Below the pieces are notes generated by a model. It searched no databases. It saw only the letters and a program-made list of their open reading frames with translations, and was not told where the DNA came from. A stretch of DNA of 64,000 nt, taken from contig JAITMD010000006.1 of assembly GCA_031277535.1 (NCBI GenBank), positions 1 to 64,000 on the forward strand. Direction: 5' to 3'. The stretch is from Flavobacteriaceae bacterium (GTDB lineage Bacteria > Bacteroidota > Bacteroidia > Flavobacteriales > Flavobacteriaceae). A program made the translations under genes and the position numbers. Below, one piece after another: positions 1 through 7,276 of this stretch. Positions within the stretch are counted from its first letter, which is position 1, and every line of letters starts with the position of its first letter.

Positions 1-32
1 TACAGAAGTAGTATTGCAGTCTATATCAAGAC

Positions 33-118
33 GCTCGAGTGGTGGAAGTGGTAGACACGCTGGACTTAAAATCCAGTGAACAGTAATGTTCGTGCGGGTT
101 CAAGTCCCGCCTCGAGTA
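33..118 (+). tRNA. tRNA-Leu (anticodon UAA)
   Basis: This is a complete class II tRNA. The acceptor 5' strand (33-39) pairs with 111-117, with one G-U pair at the end. The anticodon stem is 60-64 with 72-76 around the seven-base loop CTTAAAA, so the anticodon is TAA and the tRNA reads UUA/UUG leucine codons. A long variable arm follows, and the T arm is GCGGG-TTCAAGT-CCCGC. The discriminator base is A118. The 3' CCA is not encoded, so it must be added after transcription. Confidence 0.95.
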
Positions 119-122
119 CAAG

Positions 123-155
123 AAATCCCAAGTTAACGCTTGGGATTTTTTATTT
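123..155 (+). terminator. Rho-independent terminator after tRNA-Leu
   Basis: A 10-bp perfect stem (123-132 with 139-148) with a 6-base loop is followed by a T-rich tract. It ends the tRNA transcript. The A-run on its other side means it could also stop the converging MFS transporter transcript, whose stop codon is at 167. Confidence 0.85.
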
Positions 156-166
156 TATAGTGCCCC

Positions 167-1762
167 CTAAAATGGAGACACTGTTCTTGATTTTAAATAC
201 ACCCACGTTTTACTTAAATAAGGCGTAAAAAGGACTAAAATTAGGATGATGACTAAAAGCCAACTCAGTAGTTCGAAATAATCCATTGCATACCTCAACG
301 TTATTTGTTTATTCAAATCACTCAATAACAATTTATCACTTGCCTGTTGTGCTATTGTATGTGACAAACCTCTACTTTGCAATTTTCCAGTAGTTTGAGC
401 CAACTTACTTTGCAACATAGGATTAGAATCATTAAAGTAGTCTAAAAAACGACTTAAATGTCTGTTTGAACTATACAAGCTATAATAATTCATAATAGCT
501 ATGCTACAGGTGTACCCAAAATAACGGACAGCCAAACATACTGCTGCTGCTGAAGCTCCAAGTGATAGAGGTACAGAAGCAACACAATAAATAATAATTG
601 GTACCATCAATACCCCTACTCCTATTCCTTGAAAAAACAACAAAACAAAATAAGAATCTTGATTTGCTGTAGGAGCAAATTGTAAATACATGCCTACGTG
701 AAATAGAAGTAAGAACAAAAAGCCTAAACTCCAAATAAGACGCATAGCGCGCTTTTGTATTAACCAAACACATGCAAGTACTACTCCTGCAATAAGTCCT
801 ATTAAATTGAATACATTTAAGTATGAAAGGTGCTTAGGATCTAATCGAAGCGATTGCACAAAGTGTACATTTGTAATTCCTGATGCAAAACGACAGAGGT
901 AAAGAATAAAAAGTAAGACAAGTCCAATCTTAAAGTTTCTATAGTTCCAAACATTCCAATTGATATAAGGGCGTTTCAAATGTTTTTGTCGCCACACAAA
1001 AAATAGCATTGCCAACAGAATACCTAAACCTGCCATTCGGATAGTTGCATCTTCAAACCAATAATACTGCTGTCCATAAATTGCAACATAGCCCAATAAG
1101 ACAACTGCTACAGCAAACAAAACAAAACTCTCCCAATCTAATCCGTACAAAGGGAGCTTTCTATTTAATCTAACAAAACGCATGGTAAGCAGAATAAGCA
1201 AAAGACCAGGAATAAAAGAAAAAGATGCTATTTTATATAAATAAGCATAATCATATTGATCTATTATATCTGAAGTGATTAATTGATTGACAGGAGTTGC
1301 ACAAATTAATATTCCATAAAAACAAGAAAAGCTAATTTCTCTTGCTTTTGAACTCTCTAAACGTGCATACATCGTGGAAATAGACAAATTAACAGTGCTG
1401 GCAAATAACATTCCTTGTAAAAAACGAATAGGAAAAATAATACACAGCGCCTGTGTATTGTACAATACCACACATCCCACTATCTGTAATACATTGAAAA
1501 TAATAAAATACTCTTTGGTTGCTAAATATGTAAAAAAACGACGTTCCAAACTATAAAAAGAAACAAACCCTGCATAAAGTAAAGAAACAGAAAATTGTAT
1601 ATCGCGTAAATCGCATCCAAAGTATCCTGCAGCTGCATTAGCATTAGCAGCTGGCAGGAAAAACAAGACAATACTTGGCATTAAAAGTACAAAAAGAATA
1701 ATGCGTACCATCCACTCTGGAACCCAATCAACAAACAAATCAGATGATTTACTATTTGCCAT
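167..1762 (-). CDS. MFS efflux transporter, DHA2 (EmrB/QacA-like) type
   Basis: This is a polytopic inner-membrane protein of about 531 residues with roughly 14 hydrophobic segments, the layout of the DHA2 drug:proton antiporter family. It ends in a hydrophobic helix and a short basic tail. It is the last gene of an operon after a TolC-like outer-membrane channel and an HlyD/EmrA-like adaptor, so it is probably the proton-driven pump of an EmrAB-TolC-like tripartite exporter. The substrate cannot be read from sequence. An in-frame ATG at 1795 would lengthen it by 11 residues. I prefer the ATG at 1762 because it overlaps the adaptor stop by only 11 nt and leads directly into a cytoplasmic tail before the first helix. 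The family call is firm and the start is less so. Confidence 0.85.
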   Translation of the reverse strand: MANSKSSDLFVDWVPEWMVRIILFVLLMPSIVLFFLPAANANAAAGYFGCDLRDIQFSVSLLYAGFVSFYSLERRFFTYLATKEYFIIFNVLQIVGCVVLYNTQALCIIFPIRFLQGMLFASTVNLSISTMYARLESSKAREISFSCFYGILICATPVNQLITSDIIDQYDYAYLYKIASFSFIPGLLLILLTMRFVRLNRKLPLYGLDWESFVLFAVAVVLLGYVAIYGQQYYWFEDATIRMAGLGILLAMLFFVWRQKHLKRPYINWNVWNYRNFKIGLVLLFILYLCRFASGITNVHFVQSLRLDPKHLSYLNVFNLIGLIAGVVLACVWLIQKRAMRLIWSLGFLFLLLFHVGMYLQFAPTANQDSYFVLLFFQGIGVGVLMVPIIIYCVASVPLSLGASAAAVCLAVRYFGYTCSIAIMNYYSLYSSNRHLSRFLDYFNDSNPMLQSKLAQTTGKLQSRGLSHTIAQQASDKLLLSDLNKQITLRYAMDYFELLSWLLVIILILVLFTPYLSKTWVYLKSRTVSPF

Positions 1763-2825
1763 GTATCTGATTTTTGGAAATATAAACATTGGCATTCATT
1801 CCTGCTTTCAATAAATCTTCTGCATGTGCAGGAGATACAATTTCTATTCGCACAGGAATACGCTGCACTATTTTTACAAAGTTTCCAGTAGCATTATCTG
1901 GAGGCAATAAAGAAAAGCTTGAACCTGTAGCTGGTGCAATAGAAATAACTTTACCTTTAAAATCCGTATCAGGATAAGCATCTACTGCAACATCAACCTC
2001 ATCTCCTACTTGTATATTTCGGATCTGTGTTTCTTTATAGTTTGCTACAATCCATTTAGGAGTCTCGTCATTAACCATATAAGTTAGTACTTCTCCTAAA
2101 GAAATCATTTGTCCTAAATCTACACTTCTCTTTCCCATTCTCCCGCGGTAAGGAGCTGTAATAACAGTATACCCTACATTCAAGTTTTTATATTTTTCAA
2201 GTTCTTGCAAACGAGATATTTCTTTTTGAATCACTTGTTTTTGTGCTTCTATGTCAGAAATTCCCGCTGTAGCAGCCTTAGCATTCTCTACACTACTTCT
2301 CCATTCGCTTTGCCCCATATTTACTTGAGCTTGTTTTTCCTCCAACATTTGGGCAGTAGCTGCATCTGCCTCATATAGTTTCTTATAGCGATTATAATCT
2401 AATTCTTGTTGGCGATATTTTGATTCACGTCCTTGTATCTGACTACTCGCCGCTGCAGCCGTTTGTTTTAATGTATACTGACGAGCTTCTAATTCATTGA
2501 TTTGCGCATACTGTTTAGCTATCTCGGCAGCAGTTGTTGCCTGATCATAAGTATACTCTCTATTATCTACCACAAGTAAAGTATCTCCTTTATTTACTAA
2601 TTGATTTTCTTCAAAACGCACTTCTGTTAAATATCCTCCAACTCTTGAAATAACAGGGTTAATATATTCTTGTACTTGTGCATCATTGGTCTGTTCGTAC
2701 TTCCAATACATCCATAGCGTATGCATTCCCCAAAAAGTTCCAACTATAATAACAAGAGAGGCAATATAACGTGTGATACGTGTAATTAGGCGGTCAGTAA
2801 TCTTGATTCGAGTTTTAATATCCAT
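1752..2825 (-). CDS. HlyD/EmrA-family membrane fusion protein
   Basis: This periplasmic adaptor of a tripartite efflux pump has 357 residues. A single N-terminal membrane anchor (about residues 15-38, rich in I, V and W) is followed by a first lipoyl half containing VNKGDTLLVVDN. A long Glu/Gln-rich coiled coil covers roughly 80-210, then the second lipoyl half (TVITAPYRGRMGKRSVDLGQMI), then a beta-barrel domain. This order is typical of EmrA-like adaptors, which bridge the inner-membrane pump and TolC. The start overlaps the end of the TolC gene by one base and the 3' end overlaps the MFS gene, indicating one translationally coupled transcript. Confidence 0.9.
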   Translation of the reverse strand: MDIKTRIKITDRLITRITRYIASLVIIVGTFWGMHTLWMYWKYEQTNDAQVQEYINPVISRVGGYLTEVRFEENQLVNKGDTLLVVDNREYTYDQATTAAEIAKQYAQINELEARQYTLKQTAAAASSQIQGRESKYRQQELDYNRYKKLYEADAATAQMLEEKQAQVNMGQSEWRSSVENAKAATAGISDIEAQKQVIQKEISRLQELEKYKNLNVGYTVITAPYRGRMGKRSVDLGQMISLGEVLTYMVNDETPKWIVANYKETQIRNIQVGDEVDVAVDAYPDTDFKGKVISIAPATGSSFSLLPPDNATGNFVKIVQRIPVRIEIVSPAHAEDLLKAGMNANVYISKNQIHGK

Positions 2826-4162
2826 TATAATAAGCCTTTAGCAAATTGAAGCGTGTAATATTTATAAATGCTGTCTAATTTGGCAGCTTCTAATTCAAAT
2901 TGTGTTTGTAGATGTTGTACATCTGCTTCTAATAAATCTGTCAATAAAGAGATTTTATTAAAATAAGTACTTTTGGTAATACGTGCATTTTCTGCTGCTT
3001 GTTCTTTATTTTTGGTACAAACATCTATTTGCACTAAAGATTCGTTATACTTTAAATAAGCTTGTTGTACTTCTTGTTTAATTTGGTCTTGCACTTGGTG
3101 ATGTTGTATTTCTTCTTTTTCATACTCTAAGGCTTTACTACGCACCTTATGAATATTATGATATAAATTGGAAATAGGAAATGACACCTGTACTCCTATT
3201 GTTCCTAAACTATACCAATTGGGATTATAGGGATATAAAAAAATCTGTGGGTTAGCCATTGTAAAGTTTCCTATCAAACCAATACTTGGTCGAATATTTG
3301 TTTTTACTTTCTTTTTTTCAATTACACTAAGTGCTAAATCTTCTTCAGACAACAGATGTTTATAACCATGATTTAATGCTGTGGTTAATTCCTCCTCATA
3401 AGATGTTAACTCTCCTTGTTCCTTAAAGATATCTTGTGTTTTTATAAAATCTGTATCTTTTCTCCCTGTCAACAAGATCAATTTCTGATTTTCGATAAGT
3501 CTATCATTCTGTATTTGTATCAACGTCATCTCACGTTTTGATATTTCCATTGTTACGCGTAATACATCACTTTTCAAAACAACTCCATTTGTATAGAGTT
3601 GTTTTATCTCTTTCAACTGTTCTTTGTGTTCTTCAATATCAGCTGTTATTACCTCAGCAAAGCGAGCTAATTTAGCTAATGTCAAATAACTCTTAACTGC
3701 TTCAAGACGTACTTCTGACTTAGTCATATCTGTCACTATTGCCGCTTTATCTTCTAAAGCTTGACGCTCTTCTATTTCTAAATTCTGACGATTACCTTGA
3801 TATAAATTAAGATACATAGAAGCTCCTGTGTTATATAAAGTATGAATTACATCATGCTGTTCTGGTTTACTAAATATTCCATTTGTATAAACAGGAATAT
3901 TACTTGCTTTCTCTACGCGTCCATACACATTAAATACAGGGTATCTATCCATTCGTGCATCAGCAGTATTCTCTTTTCGGATCTGTTGCTCTTTATTTTG
4001 TATTAAAGCTTTTTTACTGTATAAGTCTGTTTGTTGCCACACTTCTTTTATGGTCAATTGGATAGTATCTCTATTGGAAATTGGAAGAGAAATAGATTGA
4101 CTATACCCCATTGTTACAAAGCTGGTGAGAACAGCTAATGTGTGGATATTCCCTGGTTTCAT
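2825..4162 (-). CDS. TolC-family outer-membrane efflux protein
   Basis: This 445-residue protein has an N-terminal signal peptide (about 1-22) and two long alpha-helical halves rich in Gln, Glu and Lys, each starting with a TolC-type LTIKEVW or short-strand segment. It would trimerise into an outer-membrane channel with a periplasmic tunnel. It is first in the operon with the HlyD-like adaptor (1-base overlap) and the MFS pump. A TACTTTTG box on the minus strand (4190-4183) lies in the 130-bp space shared with the divergent AraC regulator, which is the likely controller. The family is clear. The substrate is unknown. Confidence 0.9.
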   Translation of the reverse strand: MKPGNIHTLAVLTSFVTMGYSQSISLPISNRDTIQLTIKEVWQQTDLYSKKALIQNKEQQIRKENTADARMDRYPVFNVYGRVEKASNIPVYTNGIFSKPEQHDVIHTLYNTGASMYLNLYQGNRQNLEIEERQALEDKAAIVTDMTKSEVRLEAVKSYLTLAKLARFAEVITADIEEHKEQLKEIKQLYTNGVVLKSDVLRVTMEISKREMTLIQIQNDRLIENQKLILLTGRKDTDFIKTQDIFKEQGELTSYEEELTTALNHGYKHLLSEEDLALSVIEKKKVKTNIRPSIGLIGNFTMANPQIFLYPYNPNWYSLGTIGVQVSFPISNLYHNIHKVRSKALEYEKEEIQHHQVQDQIKQEVQQAYLKYNESLVQIDVCTKNKEQAAENARITKSTYFNKISLLTDLLEADVQHLQTQFELEAAKLDSIYKYYTLQFAKGLL

Positions 4163-4182
4163 ACGTTGTTTTTAAAATCGGA

Positions 4183-4190
4183 CAAAAGTA
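4183..4190 (-). promoter_or_regulatory. -7 promoter element for the efflux operon
   Basis: TACTTTTG on the minus strand matches the Bacteroidetes TAnnTTTG consensus and lies about 20 nt upstream of the TolC start. I see no clear TTG at -33, so the match is partial. An activator such as the neighbouring AraC protein could compensate. Confidence 0.45.
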
Positions 4191-4260
4191 TAATGAGGAC
4201 CATATATCTTGTATTTCTTAAATAGTCAATTTTTTATTCAAAACAGACAAAATCATTCTC

Positions 4261-4268
4261 TATTTTTG
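4261..4268 (+). promoter_or_regulatory. -7 promoter element for the AraC regulator
   Basis: TATTTTTG matches TAnnTTTG and lies 24 nt upstream of the regulator ATG at 4293. The -33 region is A/T-rich without a clear TTG. Confidence 0.5.
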
Positions 4269-4292
4269 TATTCCAAAACTTTCTAATCAAAT

Positions 4293-5081
4293 ATGAAAAT
4301 CCTTGACTCCTTAGAGTTCATCGACAGTGTTTCAGATGGCGTTTTTATCTCACATGAAAAATCAACAAAGCGATACCCGCTTCATCAACACCAAAAAGGT
4401 CAACTAACTTATATTGAAGGAGGAATTACTTACGTAACAGTTGATACAACTACTTATGTAGTTCCTGCTAAATATTTCTTTTGGATTCCACAGGGTATAC
4501 CGCATATCTTGAGATTAAGTCACTCTGCTACAGTCCTACATTCACTTTATTTCTATACATCAGACGATGAGAAAGATCCTTTTTACACTACATTAGGAAT
4601 ATACGCTGCCTCAGATCTATTAATAGAAATGATAAATTATACTATTTGTTGGCAAGAGCAAATGATAAATCCAGACACTCCCAACTTTGTCTTTATACAA
4701 GCCTTAAAAAATATCTTACCCTCATTCAAGCATAAGAATATGCAATTGCAATTACCCCTGAGTGATAATCCACGCATGATAAAAATTACAGATTATCTGG
4801 ATATTTATTTCGGACTCCCCTTAAGTTTAACTGCATTAAGCAATCAATTCAATATGAGTGAACGTTCTATGTCGAGACTTTTTCAGGCAGAATTACAAAT
4901 TACTTTTTTACAATACTTAAAAACGCTACGCATTGTTAAGGCTATTGAATTATTAATGAAAACAGAACATTCTGTAAGCGAGATAGCTAACACTGTAGGA
5001 TATGTTACCTTAGGTGCGTTTAGTAATGCTTTTTACGAATTTACAGGGATACGTCCTTTAGATATGAGACGAAACAAATAA
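4293..5081 (+). CDS. AraC-family transcriptional regulator with N-terminal cupin
   Basis: This DNA-binding regulator has 262 residues. The first half (about 15-110) resembles an AraC-type cupin sensor, with RYPLHQHQKGQLTYIEGG and a later IPHILR. The C-terminal 100 residues carry two helix-turn-helix units, LTALSNQFNMSERSMSRLF and VSEIANTVGYVTLGAFSNAF, followed by the usual TGIRPLDMRR end. It is divergent from the efflux operon and separated by 130 bp, so control of that operon is the simplest guess. The ligand is unknown. Confidence 0.88.
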   Translation: MKILDSLEFIDSVSDGVFISHEKSTKRYPLHQHQKGQLTYIEGGITYVTVDTTTYVVPAKYFFWIPQGIPHILRLSHSATVLHSLYFYTSDDEKDPFYTTLGIYAASDLLIEMINYTICWQEQMINPDTPNFVFIQALKNILPSFKHKNMQLQLPLSDNPRMIKITDYLDIYFGLPLSLTALSNQFNMSERSMSRLFQAELQITFLQYLKTLRIVKAIELLMKTEHSVSEIANTVGYVTLGAFSNAFYEFTGIRPLDMRRNK

Positions 5082-5162
5082 TTTATTTCTAAACTCCCAA
5101 AATAATATAACCATAAAAAGCGTAGCTTTATTTAATCAAAAAACTAAAACAATATAGCTAAC

Positions 5163-5894
5163 ATGACCTCATTCAAACAATTAATTTTTATTTGTAGCTT
5201 CATTCTATTATCCTTTACAACCATAAGTTATGGCCAAAACAAACAAAAGCCATTAACAAAATACACAGAAAAAGAACTTGTTTCCAAATCAGTTGAAGAA
5301 CTTGCTCTATTGCGCAACGAAATCTTAGCAAGAAAAGGTTATGTGTTTACCAAAGGAATCTACGCTGACTACTTTGATTTAATGGACTGGTATACTCCTG
5401 TAAGTTCAAATAGTACAATCGTATTAGATGCACATGAAAACGCACAAATTGATTTAATCAAAAAAATAGAAGCTCAGAAGAAAGATATACGTACTAAAGC
5501 GCTCAATGATTTAAAAGAGCTAAAAAGAATTGTCAACACTAACAACAAAGCACTCTTTGATAAATTTGTCCCTATCAAAGAGAAAGATACCAATCTAATG
5601 GAGGGGTTTAAAGATATTTTAAACACTTGTAATATAGATGGAATTAATTGGACACAAAAAGAGGGGCTATACAAAGTAACTATTGACAATGGAGACGCTA
5701 TTTCTATTTACTATATCAAGTTTACCAATACTGAAGTTATTTTATCTGGAGGGCGTATTAAGCATAGTGAGATATTTAGCGACTTCAATGATGGATATTC
5801 AAGCTATCACTCAGAAGATGAATATGTCGAATGGTTTTATTTCAAACTGACTGAACAAGGACTAAAATTTGATCGATGGAATATGGCAGGATAA
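5163..5894 (+). CDS. Secreted YARHG-domain protein
   Basis: This protein of 243 residues has an N-terminal signal peptide ending near SYGQ (about residue 24). Residues about 44-105 form a YARHG-type domain: LALLRNEILARKGYVF, then a YF and a DWYTP element, as in that extracellular domain of unknown function. The remaining C-terminal region resembles no family I recognise. It lies 81 bp after the AraC gene with no terminator seen between them, so read-through is possible, but a functional link is not shown. It is probably periplasmic or surface-located. Confidence 0.7.
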   Translation: MTSFKQLIFICSFILLSFTTISYGQNKQKPLTKYTEKELVSKSVEELALLRNEILARKGYVFTKGIYADYFDLMDWYTPVSSNSTIVLDAHENAQIDLIKKIEAQKKDIRTKALNDLKELKRIVNTNNKALFDKFVPIKEKDTNLMEGFKDILNTCNIDGINWTQKEGLYKVTIDNGDAISIYYIKFTNTEVILSGGRIKHSEIFSDFNDGYSSYHSEDEYVEWFYFKLTEQGLKFDRWNMAG

Positions 5895-5924
5895 TACGTT
5901 CTATCAAAGATGTTATAATTGAGT

Positions 5925-5971
5925 AAAAGAGGTTAAGGAAGAATAAACATTCTTTCTTAACCTCTTTTTAT
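5925..5971. terminator. Bidirectional terminator between convergent genes
   Basis: A 19-bp stem (5925-5943 with 5950-5968, one G-U pair) has a 6-base loop and is flanked by A- and T-runs. It sits between the YARHG gene and the convergent unknown gene, and can terminate both. Confidence 0.88.
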
Positions 5972-5987
5972 TTGCAACAAACTTTGC

Positions 5988-6563
5988 TTATAAATCTTCA
6001 AATCCACAGGTATATTTTTGAGACATAGTTTCTTTTAGGATTGATAAAATCTTCAGTTGCCTTGTCATTACTACATTATAAATTCGTTGAAGCTCTTCAA
6101 TCTGATCATTCAAATCCAGCTCTTCATCGTACTCCAATACAGAAATATATTTTTTCTCATTCTTTAAGAATTCAATACTTCCTTGTACTCCTTTACTTCT
6201 AAACTTACCTAAAGGTCTTAATTCAAAGTTATACAATATCGCAATTACTTCAATTACAGTCTGACTTTTAGGGGTCATCGTTTTTCCATTTATAAAATAC
6301 TGGATTGGTTTAAATCGATCAATATCTATCTTCTGTAATTGCTTTTTTATATCAGGTAAGCCCTTGTTTTCACATTTTAAAAAAACACTCAAAATGTCAC
6401 GATCTACTATAGATAGATGGTCACTATTACAAAGAGAAAGACAATACTCTTTGAGTTGTGCTGGCGAAGGAGACAACAAAGTATTATACTGCGCCAAAAG
6501 CTTTACTTCTTCTATATGCTGTCGTAAACTGCTTATATAATCATTTATCGTTAATAAAGTCAT
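5988..6563 (-). CDS. Hypothetical protein
   Basis: I do not recognise this protein (191 residues from the ATG at 6563). It is soluble and mostly alpha-helical, with many Leu, Lys and Glu residues and no signal peptide. A stretch near the middle has a basic run (LRPLGKFRSKGVQGS), and the C-terminal 60 residues look like a coiled coil. An in-frame ATG at 6608 would add a hydrophobic 15-residue start, but this would run into the inverted repeats upstream, so I prefer 6563. It is divergent from the lipoprotein-kinase-regulator operon, which might suggest co-regulation. Only coding potential and the terminator at its 3' end support it. Confidence 0.6.
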   Translation of the reverse strand: MTLLTINDYISSLRQHIEEVKLLAQYNTLLSPSPAQLKEYCLSLCNSDHLSIVDRDILSVFLKCENKGLPDIKKQLQKIDIDRFKPIQYFINGKTMTPKSQTVIEVIAILYNFELRPLGKFRSKGVQGSIEFLKNEKKYISVLEYDEELDLNDQIEELQRIYNVVMTRQLKILSILKETMSQKYTCGFEDL

Positions 6564-6603
6564 AGTAATAGTGCTATCAAACGGAATTATCAGAATCATC
6601 AGA

Positions 6604-6673
6604 ATCACAACACATTAATTCTTTCATATCGCCATTAATTTGTCATATCGAAAGCCATAAAACATGTTGTGAT
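6604..6673. repeat. Nested inverted repeats between divergent genes
   Basis: ATCACAACA (6604-6612) is mirrored by TGTTGTGAT (6665-6673). Inside, CTTTC (6621-6625) pairs with GAAAG (6650-6654). CATATCG occurs as a direct repeat at 6625-6631 and 6644-6650. The site lies upstream of both the unknown gene and the lipoprotein operon and may be an operator. No known motif was recognised. Confidence 0.4.
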
Positions 6674-6809
6674 CTATCAAAAATACAAAACATTCATATG
6701 GGTTGAAAGAGGTAAATAGAATATTATAGGAGCTATTTATTTTACTTTTTCCAACCCTGCTCCTTCAACAGTTAATAGTGTATTTCGAATTTAACTTAAA
6801 ATCAATGGT

Positions 6810-7199
6810 ATGAAAAAAAGTGTACAAATAGCGATGCTATTAGGAATAATCACACTAACTATGATTAGTTGTGAAAAGGATGACAAACAGTTTGACTCTG
6901 CAAAAGAAGTGAAAACAAATATTGAAGAAAATGGGCAGGATAATAATGATTGGGGAAATACACCTATCAAACCTCCTAAAAAAAACAATGCGATTACAAA
7001 TACAGATGAGGAAGACAACAACGATTGGGGCAATACTCCAATTACTCCTCCTAAAAAACCTAAGTCGATTAAAGAAGAGCAAGAGAACAACGATTGGGGA
7101 AATACTCCAATTACTCCTCCCAAAAAACCTAAATCGATTAAAGAAGAACATGACAACAATGATTGGGGACAAACTCCAATTACCCCTCCTAAAAAATAA
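6810..7199 (+). CDS. Short repeat lipoprotein, probably surface-exposed
   Basis: This lipoprotein has 129 residues. The signal peptide ends in a lipobox (LTMISC, Cys21), and the residues after the cysteine are E-K-D-D-K. This resembles the K-(D/E)2 surface-export signal described for Bacteroidetes lipoproteins, so it is probably on the outer face of the outer membrane. The mature part is almost entirely four copies of a unit with core NNDWGNTPITPPKK, with its Trp at residues 48, 73, 96 and 119 (spacing 25, 23, 23), joined by Lys/Glu-rich linkers. It shows no globular domain. It lies 36 bp upstream of a sensor kinase gene and is probably in the same operon. Function unknown. Confidence 0.75.
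   Translation: MKKSVQIAMLLGIITLTMISCEKDDKQFDSAKEVKTNIEENGQDNNDWGNTPIKPPKKNNAITNTDEEDNNDWGNTPITPPKKPKSIKEEQENNDWGNTPITPPKKPKSIKEEHDNNDWGQTPITPPKK
6939..7196 (+). repeat. Four tandem repeats in the lipoprotein gene
   Basis: Four in-frame copies of a unit encode NNDWGxTPIxPPKK plus a charged linker. The last two intervals are 69 nt each and are nearly identical in DNA, while the first is 75 nt. Such an array can gain or lose units by slippage. Confidence 0.85.
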
Positions 7200-7224
7200 T
7201 AAAATAGGAATCAAATAAAACCTT

Positions 7225-7276
7225 AAATTCGAAGAATGAAAAGTATCTTACCCTTTTTTCATTCTTCGAATTTTTT
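7225..7276 (+). terminator. Hairpin with T-run over the kinase start codon
   Basis: A perfect 18-bp inverted repeat (7225-7242 with 7256-7273, 13-nt loop) is followed by further T residues. The 5' arm contains the kinase ATG (7236). It has the form of an intrinsic terminator or attenuator, and in RNA would also bury the start codon. It probably lowers kinase and regulator expression relative to the lipoprotein. Whether it terminates is not shown. Confidence 0.7.

Noticed and set aside
6939..7196. A possible CRISPR array in the repeats
   Set aside because: The repeats are in frame, encode a protein unit and vary only in the linkers. There are no unrelated spacers and no cas genes.
6855..7218. 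Alternative frames across the lipoprotein repeat
   Set aside because: They arise because the tandem DNA repeats lack stops in several frames. The lipoprotein frame has the signal peptide, lipobox and LES-like motif.
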